Assembly: GCA_007922225.1 (NCBI GenBank)
Contig: ML679959.1
Coordinates: 20,422,913 to 20,486,912 of the forward strand
From: Emydura subglobosa
Lineage: Eukaryota; Chordata; Testudines; Chelidae
Length of the DNA: 64,000 bases
Direction: 5' to 3'
This document shows positions 11,766-24,499 of the stretch, one piece after another (the first letter of the stretch is position 1; each line of letters begins with the position of its first letter). The notes under the pieces are model-generated. The model did no database searches. It was not told the DNA's origin and saw nothing but the letters and a program-made list of their open reading frames with translations. The translations under genes were made by a program, and so were the position numbers.

Positions 11766-12462
11766 GCTCTGATAACATGGATTCCTGTTCCCAGTAGAGT
11801 CCCATTGAAATCAAGGAAGCAGGAGTCCATGGTAACAGTTCCCCATGCAGGACTGGGGCCTAAAATGGTAGTTAGTGACCAAGGCCATTGCAACAAGGCA
11901 TAAGCAATCTGAGGGGAAAAAACCCCCAAACTTTTTGGATGTTAAAAATAAATCATTTAATTTGTTTCCATGCTTTTTCCAATTATCAAGCTCTTGGGCA
12001 GCCTAGGTTTACAGGGTTTCCTATTTGGCCAGAATAGGGTGTATTAAAACGATCATGAAAACTCTTGTTCACATGAAATTTAGAGACCAGACATTTCACC
12101 TTGGGTGCTATTTTAACTTGGGGGAATGCATAGGTAGTTGCAGCCTTACAAAAATGCAGGACAGCTTGATGATTAAGAGATTTTTGTTGAGTAAATGACA
12201 TGAGCTTAAAGGGCATCTACCTATAACTCACTCCACATGAACTTATTAATAGCATTTTATGAGAACTTTAAAATTCCAGAAAACCATTGCAAGCCTGTAG
12301 TTTTATGAAAACTTCATACAGAGCTATTTACTATATATGGGCAGATTAAACCAGTGGGATGGAAATAGCTTTTTGAGCTTTTCAGCTTTTCCAGGCAGTT
12401 GAGCTTTTTTAATATTCATTTCTTCACCTCTCTCTATTGTAGGTGTCATTTCATGACATGAT

Positions 12463-12547
12463 AGGGTCTGATTCTGTGAAGTGCTGAGTACCCTCAATTC
12501 CTGCTGTGGTAAAGGATGCTCAGCATCTCACTGCTTCAGGCCCTACC
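12463..12547. repeat. Short palindromic MITE-like element
   Basis: The left arm reads 'agggtctgattctgtgaagt' then 'gctgagtaccctcaa'. The right arm, read on the other strand, gives 'agggcctgaagcagtgagat' then 'gctgagcatcc'. The arms face each other over a few bases. This belongs to a family of fold-back repeats common in turtles and crocodilians ('CCTGATTCTGCAAGGTGCTGAGC'). Confidence 0.7.
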
Positions 12548-12562
12548 AGTGGTAACAATGAA

Positions 12563-15500
12563 ATAGTTTAACTGAGTTTAATTTACTGAGCAGGGAGTCA
12601 CTGTACCTACCGATTTCAGATTAGGCAAGAGTAGTCAAAATATCTGTAAATTCCTCTGTCTATCACCATTTAATGTGTTATGTATTGCTCTTTTCATTTT
12701 GTGGAGATTTCAAGCTAGGTTTTATTTGTAATGTGTCATTATGATATGTATGCTTTACTTGAGATTTTATGCTGCTAGGAATAAATTAAAACTAAAATAA
12801 GTTGAAGTTTATAAAATGATTATACTTCTGTATTTTCCTGACATTTACAAACATTTCAATACAGATTAAAATCTCTGAGGGGAATCTCAAGAGGGCAAAA
12901 CACCACTCCAAAATGAATTAACCTTCTTGATCCTAGTTCAGCTTTAGTGCACGTAGATCACAAGGTCACATTTTGCTTCCCTGTCATTATCTGTTTACTG
13001 GCACCGTTTGACTGAAGTATCAGACTATCTTGAGAGCCAAATTCTGCCACTAAATCTGTGTTTGCAGCTCCCATGCATATGAATCATACACTATTCAAAA
13101 CCTGCCATTGTGCATGAGTGTCACCAAACCGCTGGGATAAAATGCTCAGGAAGGCAAAACAATGGCTTGAAAAAGCCACCTCCCAGTAAACATTGCTCCC
13201 ACTGTTATTAGGTGTGAGGGGAGGGCCCTGGCTCCTTACTGAGCTCAGCCAACTCTCAAAAAGCTTACTTCACAATTTCATCTCAAAGTTACACTAAAAA
13301 CGCTGGTTAAAGTCAAGGTGACCCTTTTCTGAAATAGTTGAGCCTATCACTAGTCAACCATGATCTAACTAAGGAACAGTGGCAACAGGTGGTGTGGGAC
13401 TATATATATATATATATTCTTGGCAGATAGACAACTCAGATCTGCACCCTCTAGTTGACCTGGATCAACTCTGGCACGCCCCTTAGAACAACCATACGAA
13501 TTGGAAGATCCTTCAACAGGATACTGTGTGGTCAGGAGCAGTTTAACTCACATCTTTACTGTTGGGTCTTCCTGAGATCACTGTCTTGTCCCTGGGGAGT
13601 AACAAATAGCATGCAATTTGATTAAAGACTGCCCTATTTATCATCTTGATGGTGGATGGATAAACTTGATGTCTCGGGATGCTGCTGCCATAGTAGAGCG
13701 GCTATATCACTTACCCAACATCTAATTAATTCTTTGTGCCAACAGAAGCCATACATCAGAAGAAATAAACACTTCAAGATGGTCAAGAGACAATGCCAAG
13801 GTCTTAGTTGGGACCCAGCAGATGGGAAGGATTATAAACAGGTAAAAAGACTCTTCTGTTCCAGAGTGAAAGCTGTTGTTGGAGAGCTGTCAGAGGGAAT
13901 AAACAGACACACACGGAGACACCTTCTGGAGTGGCTGAAGAAGTTAGGTCTTTCTAGGCTTTTGTCAGGGGATGGTAAATCTCTGGGTAAGATAGACATG
14001 TATGTAAGCTGTTTGTTGTTTTAAAATCTGTTCTGCTTTATTCCTACTGTTAAGATGAGACAATACTTTGGTTTAAGAAGGGCGGCTGTTCAGTAGTGAT
14101 CACTGCTGGTCACAGACTTCTGAAAGGAAGACCTGCAGGTGCCGAATCCAGTAACTTCTTTGGTAAGCACAGTGGAGCCACAGGGTTCAGTAGTCCAGGA
14201 CCCAATATAAGAGTAGGAGGATTGTGTGATTCCACCCCAGATGAGGTAAAGGCTCTGAGCAACTAGAGAGAGGACAGAGGTACAGTTAGCCCTAGCTCCC
14301 TCAGAAAGATAATAGGAGCCCAGGACCAGATTTGCAAAGGTACTGAAGTGTCTAACTCCTACTGATTACAGTTGATTCCAGTGGAATCCTTTAACACCTC
14401 TCCAGCTGCCATTTTGGTATCACAAAGCCTGGGTACCCATGTAAATAAGAGAATTGGGGGTTCGATTTATCTTAACAATTAGTAACTAGAGGCCTTTCAA
14501 ATATTTTGCATTATCTTTGGATTGCTCCTCTGTATAGAATCATGTTTATAATAGCAAAAATAAATATTGAAAAAAACCTCCTGGGCACTGAATAACTCTG
14601 CCATGATTCCAAACTAGGTCATCTATGCAAAGGAAGCACAGCCTAAAATTCTGATAAAATGAAAAATCCCTTCCAAAAAAAAAAAAAAATGGATTTTTCT
14701 CCTATTTTATGAAGTGCTGGCAGTCAAAATAGAATCAGGTTAAATGGCAAGTAACTGTGTGTGTGCACACGCTGCAAAATACTTTTCGTTTCTGGATTGT
14801 CCAATTTATTTAATTATTATTAATTCATGATAATTGAATTGGGTTCAATTCATGCAGATGGGACTATTTGTTTTTCTTTTCCTGTGAAGGTCTTTAAGTC
14901 AACAATCTCAGAGAATGTTAGGGAGTGAGTTTCATATGCAAATGTTGGCATTTCAGTGATAAGTAGTTCAGTTACCAGTGTGAAAATAGAACCTCACCAA
15001 TACAGTTGTACCATGTCTTCTTCTCCTCTCTGGTATTTTTTGTTGTTGTTAGTATTTCTAGATGCAAGCGTCTATTTTATGCTCTACATCATTTGCATAT
15101 ATGGCTAAGAAGCAGAATAAGCCAGAACAGATTGACAGACCTTGCTGTCCTTTCATCTGAGAAGCGAATGCTTGATGCAGCTCTCCTCAAGTAAATAATC
15201 ATCAGATTTACAAATCAATATAAGGCACCAACTTTTACTGTTTGGCTCCAAATTACAATATTAAATTATGTGCTAAAAACGTATTCGGAGCAGAAGCTTT
15301 GGGAAGGATGGTACATACATCCTGTCTGAATTAGCATATAGATAAGCAGAAGTTTCAGATGAAGAAGAGCCAAAATGCTGCCTTGTCAACAAACTCCATC
15401 AAAGCATTGGCCTGTGCGTGGACTAACATTCTTTTCTGAAGTATTGAGGGAAGTGGGCAAAGTTTAGCTACAAATATAAAAACATGCATTCAGTAGAAAG

Positions 15501-16534
15501 CCCTAAAGTCCCCAGCAACCTGTGCCTAAGCAAAAGAAACTACATTATTGATGTGTCAAGTGTGCCAAGAGCCCCAAACTACCTTTTAGGAAAGACAAGA
15601 AACCTGCGTTCCCTGCCAACTTGTGTCCACAGAAGAGAAGAATCGGGCCATCCCTGGCATCTCTCCTGAATGATCTGACTATTACAATAATGATACTCAT
15701 CCACCACTGAGAGAAAGGACAGATTAACCCTGTGGCACATAACCCTTTGCCTATGGTCCCTAACTCAGAGATCATATGATGTACATGAAAATGTGACCTG
15801 CCATTGCTTCCCAACCTTTTGCACAGGTGGGGCAGAGAGAGTCCTAATCTGTTACCACCACTACCCTTTCTCGAGCATGTTACCCGTGTACCCATCAGTC
15901 CAAGCAGTGGTTTCATGTGAGGATATTGCTAGGGGTTCAGTTGCCTTGGTCCACCCACCTAGAGCAGGCATCATTTGTGGCCAACTTTATTTAAACAGGG
16001 GTTTGAGTTTTTTCCCCCCTGTCTTTCATGCTAGGGGAAGGAAGAGAAGAAACTCAGCAGTGCACGACCTCAGCTTCTTGCTGAATTATAATTGGTTTCA
16101 TTGTAAGAGTTTGGTTACTATTCCAGGCTGATAAAAAATCAGACTGAATACAGGTTTCTTGAAAATCCTGAGGAAAAATCACCATGAATTTGGGGCTGGA
16201 TATGAATAAGAAAAAACAGGGCCAGTCACATGCCATTTTACCTTTTGTCCCACATTGCTATACTCACTCCTTTTTGTATGCTACATTTAATCTTGGAACA
16301 GAGATAAACCAGCCTTAAAATGCATTGTCTGAGTTCCAGAGAAATGTCATTATTAATGCTTTGGCATCTCTAATAGAGCTTTGTAGGTGCATTTTAATAG
16401 TGCTGAACGGTAAATAATTTTATTTTAATTTTCATTGTTCTCCCTAAAAACTCCCTCTTAAAAATTCCTTTTTTTGTGGGGTCTATAAAAAACACTGTTG
16501 AGCTAAGACCACTGCCTCTCCTGCTCACCAACAC
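12563..16534. other. Mostly unrecognised AT-rich DNA
   Basis: There is no gene. Minor features are an alternating TA run at 13402-13418, an A-run near 14676-14689, and a degraded fold-back repeat at about 14325-14405 ('tgcaaaggtactgaagtgtc' facing 'gacacttct'-type sequence). The 122-codon frame at 13656-14024 and the 112-codon frame at 15793-16131 show no known domain and no splice context I would trust. Confidence 0.5.
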
Positions 16535-16725
16535 AGGCTCATTGTTTACTTGTACTCCCCCATCTGACTGTATCCATTGGTTGTCTCTAGTTAGACTGTA
16601 AACTCTTTGGGGCAGGAACCAGCTTTTTGTTGTTCTTGCAGCACCAGCACAATGGGATCCCGGTCCATGACTAGGGCTGCGAGATGCTACAATCATACAA
16701 ATATATAATTATTATTATAATAAAG
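16535..16725 (+). mobile_element. L2-type LINE 3' tail
   Basis: A nearly complete tail: 'ttacttgtactccc', then 'ctgtaaactctttggggcag', then 'cagcaccagcacaatgggat' and 'ccatgactagggctgcgaga', ending in AT-rich 'aataaag'. The same order occurs at 19530-19725. The architecture (TGTAAGCTC..GGGCAGGG..GCACAGTG) parallels L2 3' ends in other amniotes. It could alternatively be a SINE carrying an L2 tail. Confidence 0.7.
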
Positions 16726-17089
16726 ACATTTTGTTTGGGGGATAGTCAGGATGTGAAACACCTGCTATCTTTTTTTCTCACCATAACTGATAGTACTGGA
16801 AACTTGCAGCTCCCTTGGACTTCAACTGGGGTTGTGGGTGCTTACTATGTCTGGAAAAATCAGGCTTTAGTTATCTTTCCCATAGCATGCCTCCGCACCC
16901 AAAACTTTGCAGAGAAGCTCCACCATTTGGGGCACCAGGACCTATGTATTCCCACCCTGGCCAACCATTTGGCCTTGGAGAAAGAAACTAAAGGGAGGAG
17001 TCAGACAAAGACAGAGTAGGAAGAGCAGCTGCAAAAGCAGCTAATGCAGGGAGCAACAGACACTACAGTTTTGATTGGAATTTTTCTGC

Positions 17090-17485
17090 TCTGTGCTGCT
17101 TGGCTGTTTTCTCCAGCCCTTTCCCATCCTCTTTCTCATAGTCTTTTCACCCCAGGCTCATTCTCCACCTTTCCCTTCTCCACTCCCTCTTCTTGCCTAC
17201 TCTGTTTCCCTCACCTCTCTCCCTTCTCTTGTCTTTTCATTTAGCTCTCTCCAAACTACCCACTACCAGAAAAACCCAAACCAAACCACCAATACCATGG
17301 AACTAACGTAATGCCATCGCTCTCTGTTCTGTCCCTTTCCCCTCCCCTTTGTCTGTCTTGTCTGTTTAGAGATTGTAAATTTTTCGGCAGGAGGGATTGA
17401 CTAGACACTGTGTTTCTAGAGAGTCTAGAACTCTGGCGCCATGATCTTGGTTGGTCACTAGCCAGTTATGTAATAAACAATTAAT
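17090..17485 (+). mobile_element. Pyrimidine-rich stretch ending in an L2-type tail
   Basis: From 17090 to 17340 the top strand is C/T-rich ('ccctttcccatcctctttct'). It then reads 'ttagagattgtaaatttttcggcaggaggg', a decayed form of the 'ttagactgtaaactctttggggcagg' tail, and ends in 'taataaacaattaataataa'. The tail call is reasonable. The pyrimidine-rich part being from the same LINE is a guess. Confidence 0.45.
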
Positions 17486-17489
17486 AATA

Positions 17490-19205
17490 ATCATGATTTC
17501 CCCCTAGCAGCAGCATACAAAATACTGCATTAAAACATTCTGCCTTAAAAAAAGGCAATGCTATAGCAGCAGATTAAACAAACTGTGCTCTTTAGAATTA
17601 GCTGGGCTTGAATTGTCATTAGGGTTATAACAGACAATTTAGTTGATTGTTTATAGAATAATTTAAACTAAAGGGGAAAAAGAAAAGAAAATTGGGAAAG
17701 GCTTGAATTATACTTCTTGAAACATCCAAATAACAATATATCACCACACTGCTTCCTTTCTGCAGATTAAGTATACTAACTGCCCATTAATTACGCTGCC
17801 CTCCCCCACAAATTATGTGTAGATTCTTATAAGACATTAAAATAGTCGGAGACCTTGTTGCAATAAAAGTGACCTGCTGAAATAAAATCAGGAATCAAAT
17901 CATGAGACCATGTCTTCATTCCAGAGAGAAAATAAACTTTTATAAAGACACCCTTGGGAAATGCCATGATGATTTAGAAATTAGATTGAATTTGTACTAT
18001 AATACCTTTAGAATTAGCAGAATCCCCAAAGACTTGGAAGGTAATGACATAGTTGTTGTTTTACAAAGGGTTTGCTAAGCTTACTTTCAGATACTCACAA
18101 AACAGAAATAGAGTTCTCAAAGAAAAGGTAACTGTGTCCAGATAGCCTCTCCCCCCGCCACTCTTCTGTTACTCATATTTGATTATAAAGTTGTTACTAT
18201 GAAAGGTGCACGGAAAAAAAATTCATCCCCTTAAAAAACTAACGCTATACTTCTGTGTGTGACTGTGGCAAGCGCTTTACAGTGAGCTGATAACATGAAC
18301 TGAAAATTCAGACATAAAAAAATATTCCTGTTGCCCTACACAAAGAACAGGCAAACAGCATTGCTCATCAACTAGAGATGTCACCGGCATACTTGAAAAG
18401 AGTTGGGCATCTGCATCAGTACATCTTTTTAGCATTTATAGCTGCCTACCTGCTTTGGTAACTATCCACAAAAGGGAAAGAAATAAAGCCCCCTCCCAAA
18501 CTCGCTATTGTCTTCATGCAGTCCTAGCGGCCTTAAGAATGCGGTTCTGAGATGTGCTGAGCATTAGCAGTTCCAGATGAAACTGCCTGAAGTGAATGGG
18601 AATTGCTGGTTTTCATCACCCCTCCAAGTTTAGTCTATGAATCCCTGATTTTTTTCAGCTTATGCTCTCCACTTTTCTGTGCTTGTCCACACGTAACCCA
18701 CTTGTCAGCGTGTGTCCCAGCCACAGAGGATGTGAGGCTGTTGTAGTTGTTAAGGGTCAATGTTTTTAGCTCTGGAGAGCGCTGGTGTTGCTCAAGATGC
18801 TGGCTGTCACACATACATATGCCACCACTTTGCAAGTACAACCGTTGGCGCACACACTGAACAATGGCAGCACACGTGAGTGTAAGAATTTGCACTCACA
18901 GAACTAATGTGTTCCAAGGGGTTTGGCGTGTGCAAAGAGCAGCTCTTACACATGTGCAGAAGTTGGCATTGTTCACAAGTGTGTGAGAGAGAGAGCGTGT
19001 CTCAGACAAACCTGCTCTTAGCAGAATACCGTGTGCTCCTTTCCAGACCAATATTAAAACAACTCCATGGATAAATATCATCCAAAAGACAGAGCTCAGG
19101 TAGAAATAATATAGGTCAGGCTGTTAAATCATACATACAGTTAATGTGTGCAAAGGGCATTTGAATGGGAACAGGGAAAGGAAAACCTTAACATGCTGAA
19201 AATGT
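17490..19205. other. No recognised gene or repeat
   Basis: AT-rich until about 18600, then a TG/CA-enriched stretch (18640-19000) without clean tandem structure. The short frames 18635-18895 and 18896-19081 have no known motif. Confidence 0.45.
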
Positions 19206-19210
19206 ACTCG

Positions 19211-19350
19211 AACACTACTACTGTAGCCCTATTGGTCCTAGGATATATGACAGCGAGATGGTAGGTGAGATAATTACTTTTATTAGACCAATTTCTGTTG
19301 GTGGACAGTACAAGCTTTCAAATTACACAGAGCTCTTCTTCAGGTCTTCT
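19211..19350. mobile_element. 'TAGCCxTxTTGGTCC' interspersed element
   Basis: It begins 'ctgtagccctattggtccta', continues 'tacttttattagaccaattt' and 'tgttggtggacagtacaagc', and ends 'agagctcttcttcagg'. I recognise this as a common reptile repeat. Head ('TAGCC.TRTTGGTC') and tail (AAGCTTTC then CTTCTTCAG) are organised as in the element at 11291-11492. The minus strand therefore carries CTGAAGA, a 16-base segment and GAAAGCTT. No coding capacity. Confidence 0.75.
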
Positions 19351-19529
19351 CCCAATGATGGTGGGCCAGTAAACAATATTACCTTAGTTACTGAGTGTCA
19401 ACTTTCTAGGTACTCTAGGAATAATAGGTTTGGCAGGTGCTGCAATCTTCTGTAACCATCACCTCAAACTCTCCTTTGCCATGATGCCTACAACAGCTTG
19501 ACAATGGTTAGGCTACTGCTGTCCCGTGA

Positions 19530-19725
19530 GTACTGCCTACCATGCTGACGGATATGGTCTCATTGTTTCCTTGTATTCTCCCAGCTGTCCGGCTGTAGCT
19601 AGCTTTTGGCTCTGGTTTTATAGCTATACACTTTGGGGCAGGAGTCCTTGTTTTATTCTCTGTACAGTGCCTCGCACAGTGGGGTCCAGTTTCACAACTA
19701 GGGCTGCTAAGTGAATACTGGGTTA
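19530..19725 (+). mobile_element. L2-type LINE 3' tail
   Basis: It contains 'tcattgtttccttgtattct', 'cagctgtccggctgtagc', 'acactttggggcaggagtcc', 'ctgtacagtgcctcgcacag', 'tggggtccagtttcacaact' and 'agggctgctaagtg'. The same succession of blocks is found at 16535-16725. This copy is 5'-truncated, non-coding and moderately diverged. Confidence 0.75.
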
Positions 19726-20690
19726 CTCTAATTAACTTACATGCGCCAAATGTGACCCTCTGTCTATCAACAACAACAACAACAAAATCCCAAAAAAGCA
19801 GCCCACACCTGACAAGATGCTGGATACTACAGAAGACTTTCCCTCCTTACTAATATTTTATAGAGCATCCTTCTTCCAGAGGATTTCAGAGTGCATTACA
19901 AAATGAGATGCAAATTCAGAGCGTGTGTGTGTTCTTCCCGGAGTGATCCCATTGGCATCAGTGGTGTTGATTTTGACCCCTTAAAGCAGCAAATGGCTGG
20001 GGAACAGCTTACTTGAGAGATCATCCATCCACACCCCCCCCCGCCCCTCCCGACCCGCTTCATACTGCAATTGCTATGACTAACAACAGATCCGCCTCAT
20101 TATAAATGGATGGAGACTGCTGGAAGAGGGCTAAATTAACAAAGGGGACTAAGATGCTGCAATGCCTAACTTTTAGTTGTTTAGCCCTCATGTATAGGCC
20201 CCAAATCCTGAGTCAGGCACTCAGGAACAGGACTCAGCCAGACCGCTGAGTGGGCGCTGCCAAAGCTAGGCAATAGCAGATGCCAAAGAGAGGAATGTGC
20301 TCTAAGTCCCTCCTCTAGAAGGGACTTAGGTACCTAAGTGTAGAGTGGCAGGAAGTGCCTCTCTCTGAATGCACAGTGGAACAGCTTCAGCAGGAAAGGT
20401 TGAGAGAACCCTACCTCTAAAAACCCCAACATTAGGGTAGTAATTTGTGGGGTCGGGGCCCCATGTTCACATCCCTTCTACTCATCAAGGAGAGGGTGGG
20501 GGGGGAATGAATGGGGGTCTCCCACCTGCTGGGTTAGTACCCAATCACTGGGCTGAAGGTCGGGTGCTGCCATCTCCCCCATCTGTTCTGTTCTGAGTTA
20601 GGTGTGCTCAGTGCACGCCTACCAGATTGGATCCTGCAGGTAGAGAGGTGGGGCACCATCGAGTCTGAGAATCTCTCTAGGGCTTGGATG

Positions 20691-20716
20691 AGAGAGAGAG
20701 AGAGAGAGAGAGAGAG
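20691..20716. repeat. (AG)13 microsatellite
   Basis: Uninterrupted AG dinucleotides. Confidence 0.95.
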
Positions 20717-20902
20717 GCATCAAGGAGCTACTTAAGGCAACAGTGCATATGCCCAGAAATGCAGGTAATTTTTACAGCAAAGATTTACACACATGAGGAA
20801 TTGAGGTGCAGTAAAGAGTTAGGCGCAGCTGAATGGAGGTTTTGTGAATGCCAGTGTTGCCTAAATGTTGAAATTAGGTATCTAGAGTGAGTTGCACAAA
20901 GC

Positions 20903-20924
20903 TTTTTTTTTTTTTTTTTTTTTT
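20903..20924. repeat. Poly-T run, 22 bases
   Basis: A pure T homopolymer. No LINE or processed gene was recognised next to it, so it need not be a reversed poly-A tail. Confidence 0.9.
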
Positions 20925-20990
20925 AAGGTATCTAACTCCCAGGGATGTCAGGTTAGGTGCATACGTAAATCCTTTTGTAAAGCTGGGCCT

Positions 20991-23639
20991 GAGTGTTTTC
21001 TATAACAGACTTTTTAATTTTGGGACTGCTCTATTCCCCCCCTGCAAGGTTCAAAATTTCTGGAACTTCTTGACCTTCCGGAGTACTGGAAAGCTCAAGT
21101 AGGGTGGGAGGCAGGAGAGGCTCAGCTGCAATTTCTGTTTTCTAATTCCTGTGCTGGTGCATTTTTAAATGTATATCACAGACCTTATCCTCTCTGCAGT
21201 GTTAGCACAAGGTAACATGAATGTTGCCCCAACATCCACAAGCTAAAATCTGTAGCTTGAGTTTAGTGGTGCTGTAAATTTGAGTTAGCTGGCCCATTGA
21301 GGGATGTAGGCTGAAGCTTGTGTGCTGCTGACATTCAAGATAGTAATGCCACTGTGCTGCTAATCCTATCACTCTGTGTTGCTGGTGGGGATCTCCAGAG
21401 CAGTGTGACCCTCTCACTAGGCTAACTCAAGAGCAGTAAACGCAAATGTAGCTAACATGAGCTAACACCACAGTGAAAATCAGCCCAGAGGCAACTAGAG
21501 CTTTGGCTGAGCACCGGTTGATGCAGCACTTCTTAAAGACCATTAGCTAAATAAATGTTAAACAAAAAGTTGGGGAGGGGAGCAGAGCCACCTCTGATGG
21601 TTTAAAGCACTACAAAAAGACCTCCATCAAGCATACTTCAAACAAACATTTTCAAGGATATCAAGTCACTTAGAGCTATACATCTTGGGGTGCAACATTC
21701 AGAGTAAAGCTACTTTGACAAGACGAGGCACACGTTAAAGTCTAACGGGAAGGTGAAAAATCAGGTTTGATCTTTGCCCACAAGTGCTGACAAGAAGCAA
21801 ACCCATTTTGCATGTTCCCAGCGAGCTGATGATAGCCTATTACGAGTCCCTGGAAGTTATAATAGTTTTCTATTGTTGTTATAATTGTACATGGCCAAAT
21901 CCTATTATGTAAGTGCAAACCTAAATCAAGCCTTTGATAAACTACATTCCCTTAAGATTACTGGAAGGAGAAAAAAGCACAACAAAATGGAACTAAAAGA
22001 CACTGTTAATACAATGGATTCTTTTTTAAATGACTCAGTGGCCCCAGGCTATACCATGTTGACATATTTTGTCGTCTGGGCTGCTGAAACATGGCATGCT
22101 ATTTTGCACATTATATCAGATTGGCCTGTAGATGAGGGAAGCTGTTTGTGCCCTAAAGAAACAGGGGCAGCCGGAAGTGGAAAATAGTGCCAGCTCATGA
22201 GATGCACATGAATGATACTGGAAGCTAATGCCAACCAACACTCTAGGTTGTTATTGTTAAATCTTTGTACAGGTCAGTGTATGCTACCCAAACTCTTAAA
22301 AGAACCACTGTACTTTAAGCCACTACCTTTGTTGTTTGAGGAGCAGAAGAGCTCTACGCTCAAACAGGTGAATTCTACCATGGTGAAGCTTTAGTCCAAA
22401 ACTCAGTCCCATGGCACTTCAGGACAGTGAGCATTGGCAATGACCTAGCGCTATTTGAATGTACCTGCAGCCTCAGCCAGCTTCCCCCCAGCTGCCACGA
22501 TGACTGCAGGAGGGAGAATAAGCTGTTCCTAGGACATCTCCTCTGCAGTAACTTGCCAAAGGAAGGAGAACGCCCCAGGACCAGACTTGCCCAACAGCCT
22601 GCTGTCATTAGAGGCTTACGTTTTCACTTGGTGAGCAGCTAACCATATGGGGAACACAGAGCTGTGAGCTACATGAAGGACTGAGTGAGCTTTAAGCTCT
22701 GTTACCCCTTATAACCACGACCCTAACCCCTCCACTCTTCATGCAATATTTGCTTTGTTATTTTGTTAGTAGCAGGAAAAAAAAACACCCTCAACCCTAT
22801 GAGCAGTAGAGAGAGAAAGAGCTGAAACATAATAACTCACCATCTAGTGATGGACAGAGCTGCTGCCAGAATTTAGTCCTCTGTGACACAAGTGACAAAT
22901 ATCTCGTCAAGTAGGCCCATGCAAATACTTTTTATTAATTAGCATAATTTATTAATGTATATTACTCACAAGTGTGCTCAGCAGACTCACATAGAAGCCA
23001 GGCCCCTGCCACAAAGAACTCCCATCCAGCAGTGAGATCCACTGGCATGGACCTTTCCGCCCTTTAAAGTCACTGGGAGTCCAAGTGGATATTGGGGGGC
23101 TGTGAATGCAGTGTTGGCCCTCTAATGATGGACTAACCAGACAAATGAGCCTATAATTAAGACCAGAAAGGGGATGGTCAAGGAAGGACCTGGAGTACGG
23201 CTATAAGTTTATGTAGCTATTCAATTCAGACATGCACAGGTTGATGTGGTTCAAAAGTTTATTTTTTATTAATCATTTTAATATTGATATAAAGTTGATT
23301 ACCTTCAGGCCAGCTACATGGGATGTGGCCCAACATTTTAAATTCATTATTAAAGAAACCAAAATAAAAACAAAGATGAGCATTTGAACAGTAGAAAAAG
23401 GAGCGCGGTAGAGGGTGAGGGTCGTGAAGAAACGTTTGGGATCACATGCACAAGCACATATTTAGCATATGGACATTTTTATGTGGCATTTCATGAGTTT
23501 AATTATAAGTATTTTTAAAGTTAAGTAAACCAATTGTAGACTAATGTACAGTGTTTAATTGAGAATAAATGATTGCATAGCTATGTAAGACTGAAGAAAC
23601 CCCTTTAAATAATCATTTAAAAAAAACCTTAGTTACCAA
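20991..23639. other. No recognised gene or repeat
   Basis: AT-rich. At 23000-23020 'ggcccctgccacaaagaact' is a trace of the reversed L2-type tail. Frames such as 21885-22187 and the overlapping 22375-22642 pair have no known domain. Confidence 0.45.
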
Positions 23640-23830
23640 GGTTAAGAGTTAAATAGGTCCTTCTCACACTGTGTACAGGCGATATAGTGTTGTCCAAAGG
23701 CTAAAAAATCCCATTATGTTAAACATAAAATGTGAGCCAGTCCCTGCTCCAAAGAAAGTGTTTACATCTAAACAGACAAGACAAGCAAAGTGTAGGAGAA
23801 AGGACAGAACATGCCCTCATAGCAAACTTT
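23640..23830 (-). mobile_element. L2-type LINE tail, reversed
   Basis: 'gagccagtccctgctccaaa' followed by 'catctaaacagacaagacaa' is the reverse complement of a decayed 'TTGTCTTGTCT..TTTGGGGCAGGGACTGGC' tail. Similar reversed traces occur near 23000 and 60285-60350. Confidence 0.55.
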
Positions 23831-24370
23831 GATGGCAGCACACATCATGTTAGGTCTGTGGGGTAGTTTTGTTTTATTATTTAAATCCTTTCAGTCGGGT
23901 TATGTTAGGAGGGGACTAACTAGATGGAAAGACAAAGGCAGGGAGGAGGAACGAGAGCTTGTGGCAAATAGGAAGAATAATCACAGCAAGCAGCCTGTGC
24001 CACCATCAGTGTCCGTTGGTTCCTGCTTGAACTGCTTCTGCCAGCTTCTGGCTCTGGTTGGCTCCTCCAGGCAGTTTCTTTCCCAAAGCGCTTATGGCTG
24101 GGGAGGAAAGGGAGACCCAGCCTGGTTCCTAGTGGGCCCGGGGTAGGGTGGAGTAGTATATCTTCTCTTCACAGCGCTGCACCTCAGAATTACTGGAGGA
24201 GTGGTTGGCTCTGATTGGGTCCTATTAGCAAAACACTTCTTTGACTCAGTGCTTGTAAATGAGGCATTTTGACCACTTTGTGAAGAGGTAGTGGTGTAAT
24301 TGTCATAAATCAGACTTCAGTGTCTTTATGGGCCACGAAAGAAATAGGTACAAGGACATGACGACAATGC

Positions 24371-24491
24371 CAGTGGCTCACAAACTTTATTGGCTCATGT
24401 ACCACCTTAGTAAACTGTTGTGAAGTGAATGGATGGAACATCAAGTACATGTACCACCAGCAATACATGAACCATAGTTTGGGACTCCTTG
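24371..24491. mobile_element. Short hAT-type MITE, 121 bp
   Basis: The left end reads 'cagtggctcacaaactttat' then 'tggctcatgtacc'. The right end, read on the other strand, is 'caaggagtcccaaactatgg' then 'ttcatgta'. These imperfect terminal inverted repeats of about 30 bases begin with CA-G, typical of hAT elements. There is no coding capacity. The flanking octamers ('gacaatgc' and 'tgataagc') match poorly, so the duplication is lost or the ends are slightly misplaced. Confidence 0.6.
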
Positions 24492-24499
24492 TGATAAGC

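Larger units (their letters stand above)
20190..20990. repeat. Possible fold-back DNA element containing AG and T runs
   Basis: The left edge reads 'aggccccaaatcctgagtca'. The right edge, on the other strand, reads 'aggcccagctttacaaaagg'. Both resemble the 'AGGCCCAGATTCTCAAAGG' ends of a common reptile MITE, and 'taactcccagggatgtcagg' fits its interior. In between lie an (AG)13 run (20691-20716) and a 22-base T-run (20903-20924). Ends are weak, so a single element is only a suggestion. Confidence 0.35.

Noticed and set aside
13656..14024. A 122-codon frame starting MDKLDVSG
   Set aside because: No recognised family and no supporting regulatory or splice context. It is compatible with chance in 64 kb.
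20691..20924. Poly-T run as the tail of a reversed processed gene
   Set aside because: No coding sequence resembling a known gene lies upstream in the expected orientation.
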